Shown piece by piece: positions 8,319-17,867 of a stretch of DNA of 64,000 bases (within the stretch, counting starts at the first letter, position 1; every line of letters starts with the position of its first letter). This DNA is from Synechococcus sp. PCC 7502 (GTDB taxonomy: Bacteria; Cyanobacteriota; Cyanobacteriia; Pseudanabaenales; Pseudanabaenaceae). Under the pieces are notes generated by a model. That model did not search any database. It saw only the letters and a program-made list of their open reading frames with translations, and had not been told where the DNA came from. A program made the translations under genes and the position numbers. The stretch covers positions 1,952,394 through 2,016,393 of the forward strand of contig NC_019702.1 in assembly GCF_000317085.1 (NCBI RefSeq). Direction: 5' to 3'.

Positions 8319-11099
8319 CTAAGCCGCAGCCAAGGGTAAAATCAAACGACTGAGAATGCGGTTGTCTTCTAGTTTATATAGGGATAAATCCCCTCCAGCT
8401 TCGTGCATCAGGCTTTGACAAATTGCTAAATGTAATCCTGGCGGTTGATCTAATACTGAAGGAGCCAGAACATCAGGAGATCGTCCCTCATGCATTTCCA
8501 TTAATAAGCTTGGATCGATTTCGCCATTATCTGTAATTGAAACTTCTAGCGATCGCTCATCAATTTGACGACACCATATATCTACCCTCCCCCCAACTGC
8601 CGACCGTCCACAGGCAAACAGCAGTAATTCATGGATAATCATTTCAATTTTGGCAATGTCTCCAGCAATCACCACACTAGCTTGATTATGCACCTGTGAC
8701 CACATTTGGCGTTGTTTAATAATGGCATCTACCCGTTCCAGTGACCGCTTTAAAAGACCAGCTAAAGGCGCAGTTTCATAGTTGGGGCGTAACCGCCATT
8801 GTTCTTTACGGATAATTTGGGGAAGGGGAGATAAAGAGGCTTGTAGTTGCTTAAGAGAATGTTGGAGGCGCAAATTACCAACGGCATCAGCGCCATCGGT
8901 GCGGGTTTCCAGTTCTAGGAGTCTTTGTACTCCACTTCCAACGGAGCGATAAATATCCTCAATCCGCCTTTGTTTGTACCAATTTAGTCGCTCTAGTTCG
9001 GTGCGCTGGTGCTGTAAAGTTTCAACAATTACTAGGTGTCGCCGTGACCATGCCAACTGATTGGTAAGCATACTATAAGCCTGTAATTGCCGATCTAGCC
9101 ATCTACGTCCGGGTTTATCTGCTACCAACAGCATACCCGTGGGCTGATGTTCAGGGGTAGTGCGGAGGGCGATCGCCAAGATTTGACCAATACCACGAGC
9201 ATTTAACCACTGTAGGGTTGGAGGCAAGAGATCATGAACGGATAAGGGCAAAATTCCATCGGTCTGAATTGTCCACTGCACTAGGGGATCGCTTTCTATG
9301 GGTAGTAGGGTTTCATTAATATTTAAGCGAAAATCCTCATGACTGGCAAAACTAGCAGCGATTTGCCCTCCGATTCGTCCAGGTAGCCAAGTGATTAGAA
9401 CTGATAAGGGAGCCTGCATGACCTGAGCCAATAACTGAGCGGCGGCGGGATGGAGCTTTTCTAAGGTATTCGCCTGTTGTAAAGTCACTAGCCCAAACTG
9501 GACGGCTTGGTGGAGTTTTTGGCGATCGTCGGCTTGTCTTTGTATATAACCTTGATGGAGGATTAATCCCACTTGCTGGGCAACGGCTTGGACAATTTCC
9601 CGTTCTGGTTTTGACCAAGTGCGTGCTGACTCATGCCCCACAGCCAAAATACTCTCAAGGGGTTTACCTAAAGCGGTGTTACTAAGTAAGAGCGATCGCA
9701 CCTCCATGTCCATTAAAGTAGATCGCCAAGACACAAATCTGTAGTCAGTTTCAAAGTTCTCAATCGAAATTGTTTCCGATGACTGCTCCATCATGTGCCA
9801 ATCTACGGCTGATAGCTCCGCAAAAGCCTTGGGCATTGGTCTTCGGTTTTTAGGATGATGCTGAAAATAAACTTCAAAGCTACCCGTATCTTTATTGTGT
9901 AAAACTACCCAAAATCTTTCGGCACTTAAGCGTTGACACAACTGTTCCGCTGCCATTTGCAAAGACTCTTGCCAGTCAGCATCCGTATAAATTGCCTTCG
10001 CAATCCCCGACGTTAACACCTGATCAGAGGCAATGCGTTGTACCATCGACTCCATCTCTTCCAAGGGTGCTGTTAGGGCAATTAATTGAGACGCGCCTTT
10101 AAGATAATTTTTTTCAATGTCTGTCCACAATCTTGGTTCATCGTTTTCAATACTAATAAAACCAATTAATTCAGTTTGAAAAATAATTGGAGCGGCAATC
10201 AACGACTCTGCCCCAAACTGCTCCATTACTCTGGTACTGATGTCGCCTTTAGTCATGTTGCGAGCATCTACGACCACCACCAATTGATCCTTAACCAGAG
10301 CCTTGTATAAATCGGGAGCTTCTTGCACAGTGATGCCTGCTGTATTTTCGTTGCGGTTACCAGCAGCTAGGTTTTTTTGTTTATTAACAGTACGCCGCCA
10401 AAAATATTGATGTTCCCGCTCAAACCAATACACATGGGTACGAGACGGCATAATAAAGTTATGGGTTTTTTGGACAACTTCCTCTAGTCTTTCATTGAGA
10501 CTGTGGAGCGATCGCAATTTATCTAGTAGGGAAAGAATTGGCTCATCTGGACGTTTAACCTGTTGATAATGTACATCTGACTCAAGACGTGACAGAGTGG
10601 AACCAAGGGTACCTAATAATATTGATAGGCGGGCTCTCTCTTCTGTACGAGAAGAAACATTCCATAGCCTAGAACCTAATAAAACTAGTCCACAGGAAAC
10701 ATCTTTGTGATAAATCGGAAATAGCAGGGTACCTTGAATATCAAACTTAATCGCTAATTTTTGCCATTCCCCACTACGTTTCTCCTGTCTTAAATCAGTA
10801 ATAGGGATCGCTTTTTTCATGACTATAACTTGATCCAGTAAGTCACCGGGTTCAAGCACAAATCTTTCTTTTAAAAACTTAATTTCCCCTGCGGGGGTAA
10901 CTCCACCCTTACCCACAAGTCGATGATTGGAGCGATCATAGAGGGCAATCCAAATTAGCTGATGATCAAATGTATCTTTTATATAGTCAAGAGTTGTGGC
11001 AATCAGGGCATCCACATTATCTTCCTCTCGAAGACTTCTGAGTACCCGTCCCAAGTTTATAAGCTGCTGATCCCAGGCACTGGATCCAATTTGAGTCAT
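8319..11099 (-). CDS. Multi-GAF sensor protein with degenerate histidine-kinase ATPase domain
   Basis: A 926-residue soluble signalling protein. Four GAF-like regions are discernible at about residues 30-165, 195-350, 375-520 and 540-690 (for example LIAAPIIFQTELIGFISIEN in the second). A helical linker with EIVQA and RRIEDIYRSVGSG-type helices follows, then an HATPase-like region at about 790-926. In that region the N box reads HELLLFACGRS, with Phe where the Mg-binding Asn is expected. The G1 box DNGEID lacks the second Gly, while GLHLAICQSL resembles the G2 box. I see no H-box histidine with the usual HE/DLRTPL surroundings. It may bind ligands or partners rather than autophosphorylate. 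No bilin-binding Cys is evident. Confidence 0.75.
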   Translation of the reverse strand: MTQIGSSAWDQQLINLGRVLRSLREEDNVDALIATTLDYIKDTFDHQLIWIALYDRSNHRLVGKGGVTPAGEIKFLKERFVLEPGDLLDQVIVMKKAIPITDLRQEKRSGEWQKLAIKFDIQGTLLFPIYHKDVSCGLVLLGSRLWNVSSRTEERARLSILLGTLGSTLSRLESDVHYQQVKRPDEPILSLLDKLRSLHSLNERLEEVVQKTHNFIMPSRTHVYWFEREHQYFWRRTVNKQKNLAAGNRNENTAGITVQEAPDLYKALVKDQLVVVVDARNMTKGDISTRVMEQFGAESLIAAPIIFQTELIGFISIENDEPRLWTDIEKNYLKGASQLIALTAPLEEMESMVQRIASDQVLTSGIAKAIYTDADWQESLQMAAEQLCQRLSAERFWVVLHNKDTGSFEVYFQHHPKNRRPMPKAFAELSAVDWHMMEQSSETISIENFETDYRFVSWRSTLMDMEVRSLLLSNTALGKPLESILAVGHESARTWSKPEREIVQAVAQQVGLILHQGYIQRQADDRQKLHQAVQFGLVTLQQANTLEKLHPAAAQLLAQVMQAPLSVLITWLPGRIGGQIAASFASHEDFRLNINETLLPIESDPLVQWTIQTDGILPLSVHDLLPPTLQWLNARGIGQILAIALRTTPEHQPTGMLLVADKPGRRWLDRQLQAYSMLTNQLAWSRRHLVIVETLQHQRTELERLNWYKQRRIEDIYRSVGSGVQRLLELETRTDGADAVGNLRLQHSLKQLQASLSPLPQIIRKEQWRLRPNYETAPLAGLLKRSLERVDAIIKQRQMWSQVHNQASVVIAGDIAKIEMIIHELLLFACGRSAVGGRVDIWCRQIDERSLEVSITDNGEIDPSLLMEMHEGRSPDVLAPSVLDQPPGLHLAICQSLMHEAGGDLSLYKLEDNRILSRLILPLAAA

Positions 11100-11499
11100 A
11101 TAATTATGCCCTAAACTCTTCTACATGGCAGACAGTTCAATTTCCAGACTTTAGACCTTATTTAAACTAACTAAAAAATCAGCTTAAGATAAAAATGTAG
11201 ACTGTACTTAATACATACTAAAACACATACAGGCTGATAATGCTATAAGCCATCAACATAACTCTATTTTTTATCTGTTTTTGAGCTAAGTTTGATCTAA
11301 GGTGTGACGACATGGGTAAGAAATTAGGTGAATTGGACAATGATGCATCAAATATATGTGGTGAGTTTTTTGGGCAAGTGTTAATGAACTAAGTTGACAT
11401 CATCAAGACTGGATGTAACATTGGTTTAGTCTCTACAGCATTTCTTAGTAACTTTCAAAATTGAATTCCCAAATAAATCGCTAAACTCACGCTAAATCC
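11100..11499. other. 400-bp gene-free region between divergent genes
   Basis: This AT-rich stretch separates the divergently transcribed GAF protein and sugar-binding protein genes and must carry both promoters. I see no coding pattern, tRNA or strong hairpin. A GTA-N9-TAC sequence near 11209 is one base too long for an NtcA site. Confidence 0.5.
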
Positions 11500-12765
11500 A
11501 TGATGTGGTCACGTCGCCAAATTATTCAAACCCTACCCCTATTCTGCTTAGGAGCCTGTGTCAGCACCCAGACTAGTCAAGTTACACCATCGGGTAAAAC
11601 CAAGATTATATTTTGGACAATGCAGTTAAAGCCAACTTTTAATGACTACATGGCAGCATTAATTAGTGAATTTGGCAAAGTCAACCCTAATGCTGAAGTG
11701 GAATGGGTGGATGTACCTTGGGCGGATATGGAGCAGAAAATTTTAAGTGCGATCGCCTCTGGCACTGCTCCCGATGTTGCTAACCTTAACCCTCAATTTG
11801 CTACCAAGTTAGCAGAAAAAAATGCCCTTGTGGATATGCAAACTGCCATTCCTACTCAAGCTCAGGCTTTATATTTCCCAAATATTTGGAAGGCTAATCA
11901 ATTAGGTGCTATTACCTTTGGACTACCTTGGTATGTCTCAACGGACGTAACTATCTATAATCGTGATTTATTTACTAAGGCGGGTTTAACCCAACCTCCC
12001 CAAACCTATGCCCAACTGGTGATTGCTGCCCAACAGATCAAAGCTAAAACGGGGAAATATGCCTTTATGCTGACTATGGATGGGACTCAGGTACTAGAAT
12101 CGATGGTACAAATGGGGATGGAATTACTCACTCCCGATCGCAAAGCAGGATTTAATACCGATGTAGGCAAAAGTGCCTTTAAGTATTGGGTAAATCTGTT
12201 TGAGCAGAAATTAATTCCCCGTGAAGTTTTAACGGAAGGACATCGAAAGGCGATCGAGCTATATCAGGCAGGAGAGTTGGCAGTTTTAATTACTGGTCCA
12301 CAATTTTTAAAGCTAGTTGCGGAAAATGCTCCAAATATTGCCAAGGTTTCCGATGTGGCTGTGCAAATTTCTGGGGATACAGGCAAAAAAAGCGCGGCGG
12401 TCATGAATGTAGTGGTGCCAAAAAGTTCTCAATCTCAGGATTTAGCATTAAAGTTTGCCACATTTTTAACTAATGATGCTAATCAACTTAGTTTTTCTAA
12501 GGTTGAAAACTCTCTACCTTCGACAATTCAAGCGGCGGCTGATCCTTACTTCTCCCAATTACCCAAGGATTCATCACCATTTACCAAAGCTCGCATTATT
12601 AGCGCATCTCAATTAAAACAATCAGAAGTATTAATTCCCCCTGTTAAAAATTTAGAGAATCTGCGTAAAATTATTTATGAAGAATTACAGTTAGCTATGC
12701 TAAAACAAAAAAGTAGTGATGAAGCGATCGCCACGGCAGCAGAACGTTGGGATCAGCTAGTCTAG
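11500..12765 (+). CDS. Sugar ABC transporter substrate-binding lipoprotein (family 1)
   Basis: Periplasmic solute-binding protein of 421 residues. The N terminus has SRR, a hydrophobic stretch and the lipobox LGAC (Cys about residue 20), so it is probably a lipoprotein; the twin Arg could allow Tat export. The mature part shows the family-1 pattern KIIFWTMQLKPTFNDYMAAL, then EVEWVDVPWADMEQKILSAI, then APDVANLNPQF, typical of MalE/UgpB-like proteins for sugars or glycerol phosphates. A second ATG one codon later is an equally good start. No permease or ATPase gene is nearby, so its transporter partners must be encoded elsewhere. Confidence 0.87.
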   Translation: MMWSRRQIIQTLPLFCLGACVSTQTSQVTPSGKTKIIFWTMQLKPTFNDYMAALISEFGKVNPNAEVEWVDVPWADMEQKILSAIASGTAPDVANLNPQFATKLAEKNALVDMQTAIPTQAQALYFPNIWKANQLGAITFGLPWYVSTDVTIYNRDLFTKAGLTQPPQTYAQLVIAAQQIKAKTGKYAFMLTMDGTQVLESMVQMGMELLTPDRKAGFNTDVGKSAFKYWVNLFEQKLIPREVLTEGHRKAIELYQAGELAVLITGPQFLKLVAENAPNIAKVSDVAVQISGDTGKKSAAVMNVVVPKSSQSQDLALKFATFLTNDANQLSFSKVENSLPSTIQAAADPYFSQLPKDSSPFTKARIISASQLKQSEVLIPPVKNLENLRKIIYEELQLAMLKQKSSDEAIATAAERWDQLV

Positions 12766-12866
12766 ATTTATTATGTTATATATTATTTAGTTCACCAAGT
12801 CTTAACAGGTCTTAACTAGTATTGGCAAAAGGATAAACTTAAAATGCGGCTATAGAGGTAAAAACG

Positions 12867-13721
12867 GTGTTCAAGCAAATACGATTATTCAAGATTAACC
12901 GAGGGCTTTATACTCATAAAGTAACCGATCACTATGCTGTTCTAGGGCTACCTTTAACAACAACTGACAGCGAGACCTTTCGTAATAAGTATTTGCAATT
13001 AGCTAAGCAGCTCCATCCCGATTTAGCTCCACCTAACTCTCCTGATACTGAAATTGCTGAGAAGTATTTGGCAAAACTAGTTAATCCCGCCTATAAAGTC
13101 TTGTATAGCGATCGCGATCGCAAAGAACACCTTGCTACCCTAAGATTGCTAGGACAGAGACTCAAACTTAAAGGAGAGCAGCCTGAACTGCACTGTGAAC
13201 TTGCCAAAAAGTTACTGAAATATTCCCATGAACAAACCTACGTTAAATATTTTGAGGAAATTGCCAGCCGTCAGTATGAGTCTTTAGACCAAGTTTTAGA
13301 TCGGATTGCGGATTTGAGTGAACTTAACTTGGTGTATGTAATGACTCAAGAATTAAGCTTTATAGATGATTATGTGAATATACCTCAACCTGAACCCGAA
13401 GCACCTAAGGTCTCACCCGCCTATCGTAATTTGCAGCTAGCAGAGTTATTTATTAGTAAACGGCAGTGGGCAGAGGCATTGAAAGAGCTAAAAAATGGGG
13501 AAAAGCTTGATCCCAATAATGCTAACCTCCAAGCTCAGCTAGGCTTTGTGTATATGAATCAAAATATTACGCTCATGGCTAAAAATAGCTTCCAGAAAGC
13601 CTTAAAACTTGATCCCAAGGAACCAACTGCCCTCAAATACATAAAGCAAGTTTCTGGCACTACTCAGCCTGCAAAAAAAGATGAAAAAAAGGGTGGATTC
13701 TTTGGTTGGGGGAAAAAATAA
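12867..13721 (+). CDS. DnaJ-domain protein with C-terminal TPR repeats
   Basis: A 284-residue co-chaperone-like protein. Residues about 21-90 form a J domain: HYAVLGLPLTTTDSETFRNK, the HPD signature in KQLHPDLAP, then NPAYKVLYSDRDRKEHL. The C-terminal half has two TPR-like repeats, LQLAELFISKRQWAEALKEL and AQLGFVYMNQNITLMAKNSF, then LKLDPKEPTALKY. The extreme C terminus is Lys-rich and ends GFFGWGKK. It should stimulate a DnaK partner, with the TPRs giving client or membrane specificity. GTG at 12867 is preceded by a GAGG Shine-Dalgarno 8 bases upstream. Confidence 0.85.
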   Translation: MFKQIRLFKINRGLYTHKVTDHYAVLGLPLTTTDSETFRNKYLQLAKQLHPDLAPPNSPDTEIAEKYLAKLVNPAYKVLYSDRDRKEHLATLRLLGQRLKLKGEQPELHCELAKKLLKYSHEQTYVKYFEEIASRQYESLDQVLDRIADLSELNLVYVMTQELSFIDDYVNIPQPEPEAPKVSPAYRNLQLAELFISKRQWAEALKELKNGEKLDPNNANLQAQLGFVYMNQNITLMAKNSFQKALKLDPKEPTALKYIKQVSGTTQPAKKDEKKGGFFGWGKK

Positions 13722-13730
13722 TTAATTAGC

Positions 13731-13997
13731 TTAACCTCTAAACTTTAATGTAACTTCGCAAATATAGCCATATTGCTTTATGATAGATAGTAATTGAAAG
13801 GGAGTAGCTACTAGCACAAAAGCTAGACCACTTGGATCAACATACTGGCGATCGCCTGGTTCAAGTGACAAGTTTAATTTCTCAAGACTTGGCAGCGAGA
13901 CTTTCACTGAGTTCCACACCTGATGTGGGCTTGGTGAGGTCTTGGTTATCTCTTCAAGCTCAGTCAGGAGTTTTTGAAAACCTGAAGGAGTTTGCAA
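13731..13997 (-). CDS. Small conserved-looking protein, function unknown
   Basis: An 88-residue frame running opposite to the DnaJ-TPR gene and ending 9 bp from it. The core GDRQYVDPSGLAFVLVATPF and the end IIKQYGYICEVTLKFRG have the hydrophobic alternation of a small folded protein and resemble a cyanobacterial family as I remember it, though I cannot name it. The TTG at 13997 is used only because it is the longest start; a GTG near 13922 is possible. The alternative reading of this DNA, as an N-terminal extension of mnx on the plus strand, looks like a shadow. Confidence 0.5.
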   Translation of the reverse strand: MQTPSGFQKLLTELEEITKTSPSPHQVWNSVKVSLPSLEKLNLSLEPGDRQYVDPSGLAFVLVATPFQLLSIIKQYGYICEVTLKFRG

Positions 13998-13999
13998 GG

Positions 14000-14662
14000 G
14001 TGTTAACAGCTTTCACAGCAAGTTTATTACTAATCACTATTTCTGAATTGGGTGATAAAACTTTTTTTATTGCCGTGATTTTGGCTATGCGCCATCCCCG
14101 TCGGACGGTGTTTTCCGCAGTGCTGGCAGCGCTTGCTTTGATGACCGTACTTTCGGTTTTATTGGGACAGGTCTTAACACTTTTTCCTAAACTATACGTT
14201 CACTATGCCGAGATCGCCTTATTTGTGATTGTTGGCGTAAAGTTACTTTATGATGCCACACAGATGACAGCGCAAGCGGAGCAGGAAGTAATCCAAGAAG
14301 CGGAAGAGGTGGTGGATATTCAAGATTCTCCTAAATCGGTAGCTACAATTCCTATCTTTGGTAGGTTTTTGGGTAATATTTTAGCCCGCTATACTTGGTT
14401 AGGTGTTTGGGCGCAGGCGTTTGTGATGACATTTATTGGTGAATGGGGCGATCGCACCCAAGTAAGCACGATCGCTTTAGCCGCCGCATATAATCCGTTT
14501 TTTGTTACCTTTGGTGCCATTTTAGGACATGCCATTTGTACAGCGATCGCTGTAATTGGAGGTGGTTTAATAGCTGGCAGAATTTCGGAACGAGTAATTA
14601 CAGGAGTTGGAGGCATACTATTTTTAATTTTTGGGGCGATCACCTATTTACAGGGAGTTTAG
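14000..14662 (+). CDS. mnx: GDT1/TMEM165-family manganese exporter (Mnx-like)
   Basis: UPF0016 membrane transporter. In Synechocystis the single homologue Mnx moves manganese from cytoplasm into the thylakoid lumen. Both hallmark motifs are present, ELGDKT in the first repeat and EWGDRT in the second, each in a three-helix unit. The acidic linker between them (QAEQEVIQEAEEVVDIQ) is typical. GTG at 14000 (VLTAFTASLLLITISELGDK) is chosen because it begins where the family begins and has AAGGAG nine bases upstream. The frame is open back to 13832, but those 56 residues look non-coding. The protein has 220 residues. It ends 39 bp before the CruA/CruP gene. Confidence 0.88.
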   Translation: MLTAFTASLLLITISELGDKTFFIAVILAMRHPRRTVFSAVLAALALMTVLSVLLGQVLTLFPKLYVHYAEIALFVIVGVKLLYDATQMTAQAEQEVIQEAEEVVDIQDSPKSVATIPIFGRFLGNILARYTWLGVWAQAFVMTFIGEWGDRTQVSTIALAAAYNPFFVTFGAILGHAICTAIAVIGGGLIAGRISERVITGVGGILFLIFGAITYLQGV

Positions 14663-14701
14663 TATGTTAGATTTTGCTAACAAGGCAATATTTTCTGATT
14701 C

Positions 14702-16711
14702 ATGCAGCAGCTAATTTATTTAGAAATTCCTAATCCTGGTACTAATTCTGTTAAGAAATGGCTTCAATCTAGCTTTATTCCCCTATCTGGCAACAAGGTC
14801 TTAACTCCTGATGGGTTTTTAATTGCATCTGGTGATGCTGAGGTATGCGTATTTGTCTGGTCTTTACAGCGCACTACTTACCTGAAGGCTTTTCGCTGGA
14901 CAGAGGCAGCTTTAGCAGATGAACAGAACATTCTTAAAGACCTTACCAATCGAATTCGCCTAGCATTTCCGTCTCAATATCCTGCACCGAGGGCAGCGAT
15001 CGCCCAAGAATTAGCTAATGGGGTATCAATTTTTACCGCTTTAGAGTCAGACTATCCCCTCACGGTGAAATATTTTCAGAAACTCCCCAATGGAGAATAC
15101 GATCTAAATCGGGTGTACTGGTGGGAAAAGCGGTGGCGAGATAGTGTCTGTAATCCCCAAAAGCCGAATCAGGTGATTTTCCGTAATACTGAATCCAACT
15201 CAGTTCAAGAGCCTGAATATGACTTGATCTATATTGGTGGGGCATTAGGCATAATTCACGCCACAATGATGGCAAAACTGGGCTATAAAGTCTGCTTGAT
15301 CGAACGCCTGCCCTTTGGGCGCATGAATCGGGAATGGAATATCTCTAGGGCTGAGTTTCAAGGGTTGGTAGATTTTGGACTATTTACCCAAGCGGAATTT
15401 GAAAGCATTATTCTGAGGGAATATGTGGATGGGTTTAATAAGTTTTTTGATGGTAATAATCCTAGTAATGCTAAAGCGGCAGTATTGCATACACCCACGG
15501 TTCTAAATGTGGCGATCGCTTCTGAAAAATTACTAAAAATTTGTGGGGACAAGTTAAAAGAATTTGGCGGTAAGATTTTTGAGCAAACAGAATTTGATCA
15601 AGCTGTAGTTAGTAATTCTGGGGTTACAGTTAAAGCTCATAATTTGCTCACCCAAGCAAGCTTGGAACTTACAGGACGGTTACTCATTGATGCTATGGGT
15701 TCTGCCAGTGCGATCGCCCAACAGATTAATAACGGCAGAGCGTTTGATAGTGTGTGTCCCACCGTAGGCGCAGTGCTGGAGGGCATAGACCCCAGTGTAT
15801 GGGATCAAAAATATGGCGATGTCCTCTTCAGTCATGGGGATATTTCCCGTGGGCGGCAACTAATTTGGGAGTTATTTCCCGGTGCTAATAATGAAATTGC
15901 CATTTATCTATTTCACTATCATCAGGTCAATCCTGCAAACCCCGGCTCATTGTTGGAAATGTATGAGGATTTCTTTGCTATTCTGCCTGAATATCGGCGG
16001 TGTGATATGGAGCAGCTAGTTTGGAAAAAGGCAACTTTTGGGTATATCCCCGGACATTTTAGTCTTGGTGCCAATGCCCGACAGGTATCTTTTGATCGGC
16101 TATTAGCGATCGGGGACGCTGCCTCTTTGCAATCTCCATTGGTATTTACAGGATTTGGGTCTCTAGTCCGCAATCTGCCCCGTTTAACCGATTTACTGGA
16201 TACTGCCCTTAAGCATGATCTACTGTCCGCCGATCAGTTGCAGCATATTACCGCCTATCAAAGTAACGTAGCCGTGACATGGTTATTTTCTAAGGGCATG
16301 ATGGTACCTACGGGTAGAAATTTACCCCCAGAGCGAATTAACTCCATGCTCAATTCATTTTTTGGAGTAATGGCAGATCAAGAAGGTAGTGTGAGCGATC
16401 GCTTTATTAAAGATCGATTAGGCTGGGGTATGTTTAATCGCTTGGCAATAATTGCTGCTTTTAAAAATCCTAAAATTATCACTTGGATTTGGGATATGGC
16501 AGGAGCGCAGGATATGGCAAGGTGGTTAGTTAGCTACTTTTGGTTCACTATTGATGCTCTGATGCACTTTTTGCTGGCTAAATCGCTGCCTAAATATCTC
16601 AGTCAAAATCAAGGATGGCTAGAGTCCAAATATCCTAAACTTTGGCTTAAGTTGCTCAGTTGGAGCTATGGCATTAACTATTCCATTGGCAATCCCACAA
16701 TCAAATCTTAG
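14702..16711 (+). CDS. CruA/CruP-family flavin-dependent carotenoid protein
   Basis: A 669-residue FAD-dependent protein. After about 170 N-terminal residues of unknown fold comes YDLIYIGGALGIIHATMMAK, a modified dinucleotide-binding fold, then LIERLPFGRMNREWNISRAE. The NREWNIS stretch is the signature by which I recognise the CruA/CruP family of lycopene cyclases and paralogues. LLAIGDAASLQSPLVFTGFG is the second FAD contact. CruA cyclises lycopene; CruP is a related plastid and cyanobacterial protein of unclear reaction. I cannot decide between them without alignment. A small PCP_red-domain gene follows 66 bp downstream. Confidence 0.82.
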   Translation: MQQLIYLEIPNPGTNSVKKWLQSSFIPLSGNKVLTPDGFLIASGDAEVCVFVWSLQRTTYLKAFRWTEAALADEQNILKDLTNRIRLAFPSQYPAPRAAIAQELANGVSIFTALESDYPLTVKYFQKLPNGEYDLNRVYWWEKRWRDSVCNPQKPNQVIFRNTESNSVQEPEYDLIYIGGALGIIHATMMAKLGYKVCLIERLPFGRMNREWNISRAEFQGLVDFGLFTQAEFESIILREYVDGFNKFFDGNNPSNAKAAVLHTPTVLNVAIASEKLLKICGDKLKEFGGKIFEQTEFDQAVVSNSGVTVKAHNLLTQASLELTGRLLIDAMGSASAIAQQINNGRAFDSVCPTVGAVLEGIDPSVWDQKYGDVLFSHGDISRGRQLIWELFPGANNEIAIYLFHYHQVNPANPGSLLEMYEDFFAILPEYRRCDMEQLVWKKATFGYIPGHFSLGANARQVSFDRLLAIGDAASLQSPLVFTGFGSLVRNLPRLTDLLDTALKHDLLSADQLQHITAYQSNVAVTWLFSKGMMVPTGRNLPPERINSMLNSFFGVMADQEGSVSDRFIKDRLGWGMFNRLAIIAAFKNPKIITWIWDMAGAQDMARWLVSYFWFTIDALMHFLLAKSLPKYLSQNQGWLESKYPKLWLKLLSWSYGINYSIGNPTIKS

Positions 16712-16777
16712 AATCGACTCAGCATCTGTTAGTTTTTTATTTTAGGTTTTTATTTCTATCAGCAAATTAAGTAAATT

Positions 16778-16963
16778 ATGAGTGAAGCAGTAACTTGGTC
16801 AACAGAGGCAGAAGCTAAATTACAAGAAGTTCCCTTTTGGGGCAGATTTTTGGTGCGAAGGGAAGTGGAAAAATTTGCGCGAGGCTTGAATAAAAATGAA
16901 GTATCAATAGATGTATATAATCTGGCAAATCAAAAATGGCAGCGAGAAAAACCTAAGGATTAG
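16778..16963 (+). CDS. Small PCP_red-domain protein
   Basis: A 61-residue protein that is almost entirely a PCP_red domain, the module found at the C terminus of the BchB/ChlB subunit of light-independent protochlorophyllide reductase. The pattern seen is WSTEAEAKLQEVPFWGRFLV, then RREVEKFARGLNKNEVSIDV. Free-standing copies are common in cyanobacteria, with no established role that I know. It lies close behind the carotenoid flavoprotein gene on the same strand and converges with the YaaW-like gene (29 bp between stops). Confidence 0.75.
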   Translation: MSEAVTWSTEAEAKLQEVPFWGRFLVRREVEKFARGLNKNEVSIDVYNLANQKWQREKPKD

Positions 16964-16991
16964 GACTCTGGTACTTTCGTTAATTTACAGT

Positions 16992-17867
16992 CTAAATATC
17001 TCGCAATAAACGAATTTGTGCCAAGGTAAAAATTACGGGAATAATTCGCGCATAATTGGTAGCGATCGCCCGCCAGCCTAAATCCGCAAAAAATACCCCC
17101 CATAAAGCGGGAGTAATAAAAGAAAAAGCAGTTCTAGCTACAGCATACTTAGCCGCAGTTGATGCCATTCCATACTTGGCAATATTAGTCGAGATATAAA
17201 CCTGTAATTTATTAGCGATCGCTGTACCACCTAATTTAATCGCCTCTTGACCCACTTGATAGGTTGCTAAATGAATGGCAAATTGTCTAGCTAGAAAACT
17301 CATCACGGCTGGTTGAATCACTGTACTAAGAGCGATCGCCCCCGAACCCTTAAGTACTAACCCTAGGGGATCATTATGGAGGTGCTTAGGCAAACTTTTT
17401 TGTAAATCTGACTCTGTTAAAGCTAACTGCATAGAATCATTTAAGCGTTTACGTTCCCGAGGTGATAGCTTCTGCCAAGACTTTTGAATTAACCCCAGAA
17501 ACAACTCTGCTTCAATTTCTGCCACAGTTTGAGACTTAGAATAGGTAACAGCTAAGTGCTGACACACCATCTCTAGGACTTGACGGTAGCTAACTTGGTT
17601 AGTTTTACCTTTTAAGACCGTAAGCCCGTCAGCCGCTAAGAACTTAAACCTCTTGGCGATCGCCTCAATTAAATCTAGCCTATCTCTACTTTTGAGCTCA
17701 TTTACCTTGGGCGTAGCCACATAATCAAGGGGATTAAACTTGCGCCTGAATAAAATATCCGCACAGTAATGCAGTTCCTCGTCTGTTGCTAACTCTAAAG
17801 CCTCAGTTAACTCATCCATAGATATACCCAATATACCTGTGGGGAAATACATCCCCCTTGCCAACAC
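16992..17867 (-). CDS. YaaW/UPF0174-like protein
   Basis: A 291-residue protein resembling the YaaW family of unknown function. Seen: MDELTEALELATDEELHYCA near the N terminus, a middle part with SYRQVLEMVCQHLAVTYSKS, and WQKLSPRERKRLND. A hydrophobic, Ala-rich C-terminal half (about residues 180-285) could insert in membranes. The frame opens at GTG 17867, whose G is also the last base of the preceding stop (TAGTG), suggesting translational coupling. The family pattern begins at Met17 (17819), so that start is also plausible. Confidence 0.65.
   Translation of the reverse strand: MLARGMYFPTGILGISMDELTEALELATDEELHYCADILFRRKFNPLDYVATPKVNELKSRDRLDLIEAIAKRFKFLAADGLTVLKGKTNQVSYRQVLEMVCQHLAVTYSKSQTVAEIEAELFLGLIQKSWQKLSPRERKRLNDSMQLALTESDLQKSLPKHLHNDPLGLVLKGSGAIALSTVIQPAVMSFLARQFAIHLATYQVGQEAIKLGGTAIANKLQVYISTNIAKYGMASTAAKYAVARTAFSFITPALWGVFFADLGWRAIATNYARIIPVIFTLAQIRLLRDI

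Noticed and set aside
11208-11222. NtcA-like site GTA...TAC
   Set aside because: The spacer is nine bases rather than eight, so it does not meet the NtcA consensus.
13832-13999. N-terminal extension of the Mnx frame
   Set aside because: GTG 14000 has a good Shine-Dalgarno and matches the family start. The extension has no family resemblance and lies opposite a more protein-like frame.
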